NCBI GenBank assembly: GCA_037893245.1
Contig: JBAIAA010000780.1
Coordinates: forward strand, 62,001 to 126,000
Origin: Crossaster papposus
Taxonomy: Eukaryota; Echinodermata; Asteroidea; Velatida; Solasteridae
Direction of reading: 5' to 3'
DNA: 64,000 bases
Position numbers and translations under genes: made by a program. The notes under the pieces were generated by a model. The model had not been told where the DNA came from. It was given only the letters and a program-made list of their open reading frames with translations, and did not search any database. Positions 1-13,100 of the stretch are shown piece after piece (position 1 is the first letter of the stretch; each line of letters starts with the position of its first letter).

Positions 1-510
1 CATGACATTTGGGACCTTCTATGGGTGAATTTACTTTGCCAGTAATTAATAAAATTGCATAAGAATTATAGGTTTCAATGTTTGCATTAAGGAATAATCA
101 GGAATTAAAGGCCATTTTACAAATCACTGAATAATTTATGAACAATTAGATGATCTATTTATGTATCACAAATAAAAAAATACAGACCTATATTTTGTAT
201 TTTGCATATTAAAGAATAGCACAGCACATCCAGATGGATGATACAAATAAAAAAGTCAAACTTTGGGTGTGCTTGAAAGTACGGCCAGGACCAGTGTCCC
301 TACATTATACAGAAGCAAAGGACACCCATCCTTTTCAGTTTTGCAAATAACACAAGTATTTGAACAAAAAGAAAGCATTACATTAAACAAATATTGTTAA
401 TTGATGACTTTTATAATTTGTTGGTCTCAACTTTTGTTTAATCGATCAGGTGGAAAACAAGTGGATACAATGGGATTGTATATGCAACTACCGTCAACCG
501 CAGATGTGGA

Positions 511-577
511 ACAATAGAGGACAATAGAGGACAATAGAGGACAATAGAGGACAATAGAGGACAATAGAGGACAATAG
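511..577 (+). repeat. 10-bp tandem repeat (ACAATAGAGG, about 6.7 copies)
   Basis: Perfect decamer array in intronic sequence downstream of exon 22. Confidence 0.95.
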
Positions 578-702
578 GTCCACGATTGACAAACTGTCCA
601 CAATTGACGTTCGTGTACAAAACATATGGTAGGTCTTCAAAAAAAGTACAAATGAGGGGTTCTAGGGGGTCCACGATTGAAGGCGATTACACACTTTATA
701 CA

Positions 703-912
703 CCACATAACGACCGAGGATACCTTATTGTATTTCCTTTATTTCTGTAATATAACCTAATCCCATTAACCTAACGCTACCCGAACGACCAAGAACAAAT
801 TTTGACAAAGATACCGTCGTCCGAGGATTCTTTGTTCCTTAATAGTTCTCTTTTGTTTTCTAGTTCCTTTTGCTCTCTTTTGTTTTCCAGACCTTGGTTT
901 AATACGATGTAA
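703..912. repeat. Diverged interspersed repeat, also at 25608-25790
   Basis: The stretch cataacgaccgaggat...ctttgttctcttttg...aatacgat is shared in order with 25608-25790 at moderate divergence. No coding capacity and no clear terminal repeats. Confidence 0.6.
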
Positions 913-1020
913 GAGTGACTACATGTAGACTAGTCTGTGTTTGGTATCGAGATGCTCACAGAAAAAAAGTGAACATGGATTTGGCGAGACACTATTTAGG
1001 ACTAGCAGGTGCGTACTCAC

Positions 1021-1110
1021 CTGCATGTATGATGTCTTTAGTCATGTGAACTGCCTTGCTGACCATGATAGACGTCCAATACGATTCATTTACCGGTAAC
1101 ATCACAACGT
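1021..1110 (-). CDS. CACNA2D: CACNA2D exon 22, last in window (SIMVSKAV)
   Basis: 90 bp. It completes Asp and encodes [20 protein letters not shown] and HMTKDIIHA plus one base. It aligns with the AYESGIMVSKAVEIYIQG block. Acceptor ttctatttag, donor gtgagtacg. The next exon (the PAVVGIKIDV region) was not found between 1 and 1020. That stretch holds a 10-bp tandem array at 511 and a diverged repeat at 703-912 related to 25608-25790. Confidence 0.9.
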
Positions 1111-4100
1111 CTAAATAGAATTTCCAAAAGTACATGTAAAAGCAGATTTAAAAATTCAACCTTTACAGGCAATTTGTAGCAGACATATATTAAGGTTAAA
1201 AAACCAAAAAAACACCAAAAAACCAGATAACCTAGTAGAGCTAGACTTTTGGGGACATAATGTGAGACCTGCTCCAAGAAAAGATGATGTCGCGCTATGC
1301 ATTTACGTGTAATGGCAAGCTTTTTCAATTTTGTGTGACTTTTTTCAGAGCGGGTCACATATTATATTCACTGACTCAGTCTACCTCAACCCCAACCTCA
1401 ACCTCAACCCCTAACCTCAACCCCTAACCTCAACCCCTAACCTCAACCCCTAACCTCAACCCCTAACCTCAACCCCTAACCTCAACCCCTAACCTCAACC
1501 CCTAACCCCAACCCCAACCCCTAACCCCAACCCCAACGAAGTATACGAGCCCCACCCACCCGAGTTGTAAGGTGCAGCAAACACGTAATTGTTGGTGTAC
1601 AGCGCTCTCTGGTAGTAGGACTGATCCCATGGGTCCTGGAAAGCCGCAGTCTCCTCGGCTGTCCATTCATCCGGAACGCTGTAAGAGAATCAAATCATAC
1701 AAATCACAATGTAAATAGCATTCGATTCCCTTACCTTATCAACGTTAAACCCTCATTTCAAGCTCTGCTCAGTTCTGTCTCATTTTGCTAGAATGCCTTA
1801 ACCCTATATGTGACCTGCTCCAACGAAACCCGGACACATTGTAATGTGTTTTATTACAATGTACTCGTGAAGTAATTTTGGCGTGGATTTTAGGCTTTTG
1901 GGTTTTTCTGAATCACAAATTATCTATTAATCTACAATCTCCCCAAATTTGAACATAATCCCGTCACCCCCCAATTATTTTTGAGTATACAAAATAATAC
2001 ACTTTTCTGAACTTCAAAGCTGTTTATCTCATAATTAGGTTGTCAGGGTTTTATCACTAAATCCTTCCACCAGGAGAGACAGGGCGGGGGTACATAATAT
2101 GATCATCATTTTAAAATGAGAACCTAGAGAATTTGAAAATTGCAAAATCTAAAAAACACAAATTGTCAACTTTGTCCAGGTTTTGTTTGAGCAGATTTTT
2201 ATGTGAAAGTGTTCCACACGTATTCAGCTGATTTTGGTCAGCGTGTTGCCATGGTTACCTGCTGGGATAGATTCTGGTCACACCACCGTGGGTTGCTACC
2301 GCGTTGAAAATGATTCCGTTGCTGTGAATGGACAACATTAAAAACATTAATATACAGTCGGTACAGTGGTACCAGAAATTTGTTTTTCTTCAAATTTTTT
2401 GCACCAAAATTTGCATTTCCGTTTGCTTTTGTACTGAATCGACCTTACGACTGTGCCTTAATAATAAGATGGTGCCTGGTTGTTAAGAGTAATACAGGCT
2501 GGTTGTTAGCCAAAAAACAAAGGAAGCCTATTTACCATTACTGAACTGACAATACAGATAATATTAATTGATAGATAATATTAATTGATAGATAATAATT
2601 GTATTAACCCTAACCCTACCTAATGCTACTTTTTACTACTAGTAGTAAAAAGTAGTATGCAGTACTCTCACTGACTTGTGTGCAATGCCTGTAGTAATTT
2701 TTAGTATTGGGTACTTCACCCCTAATTGCACTTGTAGTACTTTTTAGCATTGGGTCCCTCTGCTTGCTGAGTGTGCATGCCCCATGTATGCTATGTAGGG
2801 TGTTCTAAACTCTACAGCAAAAATTGTCACTTGGGACACAGCAATGGGTCAATGCTGGACTACTGCATTTTTTGCCAGGTAAGTATTACTGACCTGTATT
2901 GCCACTATTAGTATTTTGTAGTTGGCAGTATCTGTACTCTGTCAGTACACACCCAATCATCAGTCACGGAGAGACCCAGTGCTACAAAATACTAAGTAGT
3001 ATTCTGTAGTACATGTACGTAGTTCTTTAGCCCAAAGTAAGGCCTAGGGGGTTAGGGTTAAAAGTAAAATCAATCTATCTTTGGCTGTGCTCCTTGGTCA
3101 TGTATACATGTTCGTATGGCGGTTGTCTACATTTCATCAATTTCGACAACGTTGTATTTGTGTCCCTACAAGTATGAGAAAGTTAATTTGGAGAAATGTC
3201 TGAAAATTGATAAAATGTCTGAAAAAAACACACCATATCTTTATAAAAGTCTGAACAATCTCATGGCTGACCCAAGCAATTCAGCTTGTCAGCTGCCAGT
3301 AAGAATGATTACCACCTGCTCCCCCCCCCCCCAATTATTATGATATATTATTATACACTTCACCCTACCTGCCTCTCTCCACCCAAGAGGATATCGGATA
3401 TCAATTTTTTCTGTTGGGTCATGCCAATTATTAGGAGACAAGCCTGATGAGCCACCTTCTGCTCACTATGTACACTACTTGAATGAATTGAGATTACAGA
3501 AATCACCTGGGTTCAATATTAAAACTCACAAGTTATCTGGATTGCGATCCTTTTCCCCCTTCCAGTTAGAGGCGACGTGCTTAGTGATGTTTGTATCCAC
3601 CAGTAGCTTGCGTACCATATAATCATCACCTGAAGAACAGAAGTCATAAGACAAGAGAAACTATGTGACCCGCTCCAGTAAAAGGTAATATAAGTCACAA
3701 AAAATAAAAATAGAAAAGTCAAGGATATAGGCTTTCATTTAGTACATAGTACAGCTCCATAGCCCCATAGCTTCCATGGAATTCAAATCACACAACCGAG
3801 AAAACAGGCTTCAAAACACAACAAAACTAAGTCAATACATTTAAAACATGCAGCTTTAAAAGGTATTTTTTTACTCTAATTATCAAAATCCAGGTTTTTC
3901 TTAATTAAATCTGAAAAATTGAATATTAAGGGTGTCGATTAAGACACATTTTGACCAAAAAAAATCACTCTCAACTTTAACAGGTCATTACACATAAATG
4001 CATAGCGCGACTTGTATCACAATTTCCTGGTCAATCATTATTATTTTTGTTTATTATTATTATTATTAGTAACTTTAAAAAAATATTGATTGAGATTTGT

Positions 4101-7100
4101 GTTTTGGGAAAAGTAGGAAAAAAAGATAAATTTCAAAAAAAAAAAATAGAGTAGGAACAAGGTAAAAAACAAAGAGTGGAGAAGTAGTAATACTTTAATG
4201 AAAGCCAGTGCATTTTGTAGCCCAATCGGGCGCTTCCTAAAAATAGTGTCCCTAAAGTAAGGCTGTGTCTGAACCCCCTGTCTATGGCTATTGTCTAGGT
4301 GTTCGCCCATTACCGATACGCGTGAGCAGGCAGACAATAGACAAAGTCGTAGCATATGAAAGCCTGTTTCATCAGACATGGCCTAAACTCACATTTTTCC
4401 AGGACTTGGCTCAGCCCTTCCAGTTCATTGATGGCTTCTTGTACGGACTTGGTGATGTTGGCGGTGGTTATCTTTCCTTCATGGCCGACGTGGCAGTCAC
4501 AAAACTCCCTGGTGAACCAATTAGACAACAGCGTATTCATAAACTTATTTGCATCCATGTACCGGGTAATAATGGTAGTAGTATACACCATTTGCTTTTG
4601 CTGTAATTTTCGAAAATGGAAGGTTTAGGGGTATATATGTGACCTGTCATCACAAAATGAGCGTAAAGTCGGCAAAATCAAAAATTGAGATATGGGTATT
4701 TCTAAATTCTGTGGAAACAGAGCTTTCCAATGGTATATAACACTTGGAGGTTTGATACTCGATATCTTTTATATTTTTATTTTTTAGTCTGGAGTCTTAA
4801 TACAGAGATTATGAGAAAACGGGTATTTCTTGCGAGAAATTGTGTGAAAGGCATAGAAAGGCATAGTCAAAATTGTCTCAAAAATTAATTTTGTTTTTAT
4901 CTGATCGTCCTGAAAAATTGGGAATTGATTGTTGGGGATTTAGTCTTTAAAAAAACCATATAATCTCAAAATCGACCACCCCTTCAAATTTTGACTTTGA
5001 CTGGCCGTACTGGGAAATCACCTCGTGCGACTTTACGCTCATTTTGTGATGACATGTCACATATTTACAGTACATATTGTGATGCCGACTCGTTTTTACA
5101 AATTTGTGTTCAGAGATGCTGGAAAAACCAAGAAATGCAATGCTGTTTTTGTAGTCTGGTTCTTGTCTTCTTTCAGACAAAAAAGAGAGTCAGGGAATTT
5201 AGGTTGGGAAATCAGACTTCTTGGCTTGCACCCATTCACAGATGTGTAACCATATTGCAAATAAAATTTGGACAAACTGAATTTAATACGTAAGGAGCAG
5301 AGTTTGAAAATGGTCAGGTATGTGCCAACGATTGCCGGCTGGCAATGGCAACATTCCACTTTTCTTGAAAACCACAGCACACCAGGGGCCAATTTTACGG
5401 AGCTGCTATAAGCACAAAAATTGGCTTAGCATAAAAATTCTTCCTTGGCAAAAACAGGGTTACAAACCAAATTGTCAGGGGATGTATATTGTTTGGGACT
5501 GGTATTTAGCTGGTTTTTGCTTAGCATAAAAAGCACATAGAGTTTTGACTGGTAACCTGCTTTCACTGAGCAAGACTTGTTTGTGCTAAGCAAATGTTTG
5601 TGCTTAGCAGCTCCGTGAAATTGGCCCCAGGTATCATGATTTCGCAGGATGTTTGAGACTGCTATTCACTTTAAAGTCAAGTAAGGTATTTCTTAATAAT
5701 TCAGTAGTTTTTTTTTATGTTTGCAAATTGTGTATACTGTCTTTAAAATGGACTTCACCTAACCATTCTTTATTCGTTTGACAAGAACTCTGCCGTGCAT
5801 AACTACATGTACACTTGCATCACGTACAATTTTATTTGTTATCTATACTGCTCCTGCACTGAATGAATGCTTCTAATTTTATGCACAAAATTAACGTAAG
5901 TTTCGGAGGGGCCCAAGTCTGCATTATTTGCTCCCGAAGTTCTTCATCGACTCCCCAATGAGCAGGGAATGAAAATCCTGTTCACGATCACCACTCGCAA
6001 GTTCATTCAACACGAGAACAGGGTTTCCAATACGTCCAGTAAGTCCATAAGACAATCTGACAGGCTGGGGCACTTACCACGGAGCAATCAAGAGGGTCAC
6101 CTCCTCCTGCGATTCATCCAGGATATCAAAGTCTACGAGAAAACAGTCGGATATCAATTTAAATGTATAAAAGGCATATAGGATCATCTGCAGTTTTTTA
6201 ATATCCAAATAGTAACCTACCATATGTGACCTGGCACCACGAAATAAGTGAAAAGTCGCAAAATAACAAAGTTGACATTATTACATTTCTAGAAAGAGGA
6301 GGTCCTAAGCTTTCAAATGATGTATTGTGTGTTGCTGTAGCTTATTCCTAGTTGCCACTATACTCTTTTGAAATTGCTGAAGTCGATCGTACTCCCTTGT
6401 TTTAACAAAGCGAAGTTCAAACGGAGTCTGTGAACTGGCCAACTATACTACCACTCAGTGCAATTCAGCCACCAAAAAACAGAGTTTTGATTGAGCTATA
6501 CAATTTTGGGAAATCATAAAAAAGGTTTGTTTATATGTAAAAACGTTAACAACTCAAAACCAAACGTTTTGGCCATTAACTCGTTTTGGCCATGTGCGAC
6601 TTTCCGCTCATTTCGTGGTGCCAAGTCACATATTCCCATTCCTGTAATTGGCGGTTCCTCCGCTGTTGGAAGTGGTTAATAAATAAATAAATTAAAAAAA
6701 TATGTTGACCTTCTTGAATTAATCCCAAGCTCCTAGGCCCCATTTTGCTAGGAGTCATTTCAATCCTGCCAATTCCTCCCATTTCCACCCATTTCCACCC
6801 ATTTCCACAATTGAATTCAGTCGAAATCCTCCAAAATCTGACATCCAATATTTCTTGAATTTGTTAGTGGAAGGGTGACTATTGCCTCAATCCTTCAAGA
6901 ATCTTCTAATAACTACCACTACAATGGTTCAAGTCAGTGGCGGTGACATTCAGAAGCAGCGCAGGGGATGTCGAGCAGAATGCAAGGTTCAAATTAGTCT
7001 TTGCAAAAGACGACAGTAATCGATATTGCTCACACGTCGCATAAAATCTTTTCATGCAAAAAATGGGTAAAGTCCAATAGGAAAGTCTAATAGGAACACG

Positions 7101-10100
7101 GCTATAGAGCGTGTAATTTGACCTCAAGAACATACAAGACTTTACGAGAAACCAAACTTCCAGGCACATCGATTAGAAGCTTCAATGCAAGTAGATTTCT
7201 TGAACAATTTTTTTTATGACATTGTTCTTTTTTACTGAAAGGTAGATAAAAACTGTTGGAAAAATATAATTTTTCATTTCAATTTACAAAATTTGACTGA
7301 TATACAGTGGAACACCGCTATACTAAACATTCGGCTATTTCCAATCCGCCATACTTCGCTCCCAAACAAACCAAACATTGTGACAGGTGGCTATTATATC
7401 CCCAATGAATAGAAGAGAAAAGCCAACCGTTTTCTTTGGAATTCAATGGTCGGCGCCCGTTTTAAAGTTGTTCAAAGTCTTTGCACCTGATGGACCGGCA
7501 GTTGAAAATGGCTATACCGAACAAAATCTGTGGATTTGGGGATGTTCGTTATAACGACGTTCCACTGTATCAAATTAAGGAAAAGGAAAACTAAAAAGTC
7601 TACTGACGTCATAATGTACGTCATTCCATTGTTCTCTCGTAAGTGTGGACCACATGCAGTAGAAGATCATAAATTGTTTTGGTACATTGGGTTATGGGGA
7701 CAACCCATAGGGTTTGTGTGTAAACTGATATCTCTCTAATCTCAAACTCAGAACACTCTAAAATTCTAAAATTTTCAGCATCACCCTAATTTGTCCTCTT
7801 CTTCATTTTTTTTCATTATACCCTAACCCAATTTTCCCTTGTTCTACCTTTACTGAAGACCCAACGCGCTATGGGGACTCAAAAATGTCCCCACTACTCG
7901 GTATTCTTTTCCAAACAAAAGAGCCTGTCCCCATAACTAGGTGGAGGCTCGTACATTTATGCACACATCAGTGCCAGACCATGCAGTACAGGGATTTATG
8001 GGACCGGGCTTTCTCTTCCCGAAAATGAGTCAATCACATTGCAACCTGCACGCTCAGGTCAAACAATTTTTGTCCTACTTTTCTACAAAAGTTTAGACAG
8101 CCATGTATGTTTACGTATATTGTAAAATTAATATTAAATTTATCATCAATATTTATGGGCATTTCTTGGTTCAGATCTTCGTAAAACCAAAGTATTATAG
8201 AAAACCAACCACACGTAAAAGTCCTGTAGCCGACGGCTCAGAGGTGTCCTGAAGTTGATCGTGACCTTCATGTGCGAGACTTACACGGTCTATTGACATT
8301 AGTTCTAGAGAAGGCCCCTAATACTCGAGTCCCAACAGGGTTAACAGATGAAATCCCCTTGAGTCGGAGGACAATCTTACCTTCTTGCAGGGTTCCCTTG
8401 GTTTTAATGCCCCACTCCCACAGGCCAAACTGGGGCTGCGCTATTGCGACACTGACACACAAAAAAACCCAAAAAAACTATTAGGTGTAAAAGGGGTACT
8501 ATGTTCTAAAAGTGCCCAATTGGGCTACAAATACGCATTTTGAACTAAATGATTTTCATTGAAAAGAGCATTTATAAGTAGGATATAAACATTCACACAA
8601 CTATCCTTTATAAACTGGGCGTTTGTTTGTGTTATTCTAGGTGTTACAAAAGTAACTCCCCAAAATCAAACTGTTTGGGTGTAGTCATGATTCCAGCTGG
8701 AAAGTGTTCGTCTTTAGCAGCAAAAAAAACATTTGTGATGTCACGTTTGCGTTCGAGCCAAGAATAAGCCGGGCTATAGTCATATGGTCATACCGACGAG
8801 GATACAAACACATTTTTCTCTGGATGTCAGCTTTATCTTACCTAAATGTGGTGTTGGTGATGAAAGTGTAGGAGTAGGTCATGTTCACAAACTTCAGGTA
8901 TCTCTGTTGGGCAACATGGCAATGACGACAATATTACAAATATTACACTTTAGGCAATCTTAACAGGGCCAGTGTACGAATGTTCAAGGAAACTTGAGAA
9001 AAAAAAACCCAATTACTCTGAAAGTTATACCAGTGACTTTTATTTTGCAGGATTTAGGTTAAAAGGTAGAATACACCATTGATAATTGCTTGAATTACCA
9101 GGAATGGGTGGATTTTGGTGGTTGTATAGTAAATATCGTTTAACTGACCTGTCCAAAGTTTTACAATCATGGATGCTGAGAAAAGCAAGAAAAAACGGGG
9201 TTCATTTTCCAACAGCGTCAGGCAGTGTTTCTTATGTTGTTCTTGTTTTTTTCACGATCGCCGTCCAGCGATTGCAAATTTGTTTCTATAAAATTGTTCT
9301 CAACAATTACAGGATATCTAGCACAATCCTTTTGCTAGATGCCTACAATCATTATTTACTTTCAAATAAGTAAGATATTTCTTAAGAATTTGGTAGTAAT
9401 TTTTTGAAATATCTGCAAATGGTGTATCCTACTTTTAAATGTTATGTTATTCAGGGTTAATGTTTTGTTCTTCCTTTTTCTTTTTCTGTAGCCTACACTT
9501 TTGAGCAGTCGGAGTATTATACATTGGTTAACTGAGCCGTTTCTTGACAAACGTCTGATATATGTGGACATGTCAGCCAATCAGAAATCTGGACAAAGCT
9601 GCTGATTGGCCAATTTGGCTGCCGTGTTTTTGGAACATAGCACATATAATTATAACAGAAGACGCGATATCGCGATGGAAAGCAGCCTGCTGAATGGAGG
9701 TCAAGATGCAGTCTTGAGCCGCGTTCGCATTGGACTTTTTTTGGTAAAACCTACAGAGAACTTAACCAAATTAAATCCAATGCGGACAGGCGGTAACATT
9801 GTCAAATTGTCCATTTTACCCTCCGCAACCGTAAGATCTACAGGCCCAAGCTTCTAGCGGAGGATTTAACACCGTGAACTTTGACAATCACGTACCGTAA
9901 CATTTGACAATATTAAGTCCAATGCGAACGCGGCTTTGTTTGCATAATTAATCATTGAGTCTGCCGGCATATCACAGACTCTCGTCCAACGAGCGGATAT
10001 TCCATACACTAACCTTCGAGTGGCCCTTTAGGCCTTGTGATGGGGGATTTTCATTACAAAACTATCTATAAAGCTCTTGTGAGTGGTAATAAACACCATC

Positions 10101-13100
10101 TAGATTCACGCACACAGTCCATTCAACACGAGCCCATCAATGCTTTAAGGACTAGCAAAGTTCACTGACCTCATCACTGGACATGATGGGTGTTGTCATG
10201 GTTGCCTGCCCCGTCAGCTGATCTATCATGTCAATCCGTAGCTTCACAAATCAAAACAGAAAAAGGAAAAAAAAAAATGGTCAAATGAGCCAAGCCAATG
10301 ATACAGAAGCCTGTTAGGGCCAGGTACCTCTCTCTTTCACAGAGTGACCTGCTTCAACAAAACAGGACAAGTTCTGATTTTTAGATGTTGCTTTTTTCAA
10401 ATTCTCTTGGTTCTCAGCTTTAAAGGGAGAAGGATTTAGTGATAAAACCCAGACAACCTTATTATGAGATAAACAGCTTTGAAGTTCATAAAAGTCTATT
10501 ATTTATATACACAATTGTTTCACCAAATCGAGAAAAAAAACACTTCTGGGTGATGGATTATGTTCAAATTTGGGGAGATTGTAGAATAATAGTTTGTGAT
10601 TCAGAAAAACCTAAAACCACCCAAATTCGCCCCGAAATGACTTCACGAGTACATTGTAATAAAATACCTTGTGCGACTTTGTCCCGGTTTCATTGGGCAA
10701 GGTCACATTTTGCACATTGTAAATGTACTTTTCTGGGGTTTTAAAACAACTCCACACCAGCTGGTTCAAACTCTGTACCGAATTTGACGTCATAAAAAAC
10801 ATGCAGCGAAATGTGCTGGGAGTTGAAATAAAACAAATTTTTGTTGATTCTTGGTTATTAACCCCTTGATGCCGGAGAGTGGCTATGGCCGGAAAGTGGC
10901 TATGACCGCGGCCCGCTAATCCGTCCAAAATGCTGTTGTCAGTTGTGCTACGCTGTAGAACACCACCTGTGTCACAGCTGCATGCTAGGGTCCCTTGTGC
11001 AGTGCAGCTACTGGACAAGGGCTGTTGGGCAGTATGTGCGTATCATCCGGTGCAATGAGGAATTAATACTGGCGTCAAGGGGTTAAACAAATCCTTTTTA
11101 CAAATTCACCTGTGGGTTGCCGTCTGGTATGCACTGACCCTTACCGTGGTTTTCTCCGAGATTTCGTACTCCACTTCCAAGAAATCTACGTTTGGCGGCT
11201 CGGTCAAATACCCCAACTACAAACAAAATATCATCCAAAAGGGAAAGTAAATCTTAATAATCATCGAAACAGATACATACACACGTGGAAAAAAGAAAAA
11301 ATGAATGATATAACAAATGTTTCATTCACGGCACTGCAATAAATCAATGGTTACAAAAAATTGAGAAGATGTGGATGTTTTGTCACGGCCATGCAATAAC
11401 CTCACAACTACTGTAAAATGAATGAATGAATGAATGAATTGACTATTTAGAAATATAAATCTTTACAAGAATAATTCCACTTTTAAACAAGATGAAATCT
11501 TATCCAATAGACCCAAGACGTAATGACGTCACGCTGGGTTTACATGTTTGACTTCCTATGAACGCCAGCGTCTCTACTTTGTTACCATAGGAAAGCGCAC
11601 ATGTAAACCAAAGCATCACGTAATCTTGTTGTCTATTCAATACAGTGGAACGCCGCTTACCGAACACTGCTACACCGAGCATTCAGCTATATACCGAACA
11701 TCATCCTTGGCTTCCGTTTTTTATGTACAAATATACTTAACACCGTTTTTGAAAAAAAAAAGTCAACGAAATAACAAAATACACCGTCTTTGGTCTCCGA
11801 TTGTTGCGTCCCAACATACCAAAGATAGTTGTTTAAAATATCAACTGATATTGGGTATGTCAAACGCTATTTGGGTCGTTTTTTAATTCCCAAACGTCTT
11901 ACTATACAGCCGGTGCTTTATGTTAAAGAGTGACTACTGGGTCGCACGCCGTCTTGAAAAATGGGTACCTGATGAACCTTCGGTTGAAAATCGCTAAGAT
12001 CGAAATACGGAACAAAATTAGGGTCTGCTCGTAAGTCCGACGCCGTCCGAGGTCCGACAACATCTCACTCCCCAATTAAATAAAGGCTCTTAATTCCGGC
12101 GCCCCACAGGTCCGGCGCCCCACAGGTCCGACGCCCCACAGGTCCGACGCCCCACAGGTCCGACGCCCCACAGGTCCGACGCCCCACAGGTCCGACGCCC
12201 CACAGGTCCGACGCCCCAGGTCCTTATAAGTCCTTTTAAGTCTGATGTCGCACAAATCTGATGCCTCATAAATCAGAGATCTCATAATTCCGATGCCTCC
12301 TAATTCTGACATTTTGGACTTATGAGGCCTCTGTGGATCCTGTGATGTTCGTTAGCTATCGGCGTTCCACTGCAGTGGGTTTTGCCCGAATTCACAACAC
12401 GTCCCAATGCAAATTTCATGTGGGAAACATTGTCTTTCTTACATTTTGGCAGCCAGCACAACATCTAAAATTGTCCCATATTTTGTCAACTTTCTTTCCC
12501 CCCCCCCTCTCCCCCCCAAATGTCTACAAATCTAACCCAATACATTATCTGCAGTGTCAAACTTTAGAATGTGTATTGTTTTTTTGAATTTTTAATGATT
12601 TAAGTGATACTAAACATCTCAAACATCAAGCATTCTTTAAATAATGACACATCCGCACAATTTACAAATCAATTTCCCCCGTCAAAAACTGTGATCATTC
12701 TGTGCTATGCATTGCACACAGAATTTGTTGAAATTGATGTCTTCTATGTCCATACAGCAAGCAACAGACATCCCTGCGTGCACCCTGCGGATACGTCCAA
12801 AATTAGAATGTGAACCGACTTCCAAAATGGCACACGAAAAAGCTAAGCTTCAATATATATTTCTTGCGGAATATTCAGAGAGAACACATTTCTTCCAACA
12901 AACCCACAATTTGCAAAATATAAGGAAAACAAGTCACAGAAATGTAGTACAGTGTAGGCTACAAGGAATGTGGAAGGTTTGGTGGTGGGAAGTTTGGTGT
13001 TTGGGGTAAAACAAAAATAGCAATTTCACAAGTTGATGGAAAAACTTTACAGCGCTACCGCCATCTTGGTCTGGTGACCGAAAGTATTGCAGTATACTGT

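Noticed and set aside
1384..1537. A true chromosome end or telomere
   Set aside because: It lies inside a gene, between two verified exons, and the unit is not a canonical TTAGGG array.
5885..6050. Possible extra exon downstream of exon 17 on the minus strand
   Set aside because: A stretch reads [18 protein letters not shown], but it does not match the alpha2delta family. Exon 17 already joins exon 18 in frame without it.
11110..11144. Longer version of exon 13 using the donor at CACAG|gtgaat
   Set aside because: The extension adds 35 bases and would break the frame with exon 14. The gtaaggg donor keeps frame and homology.
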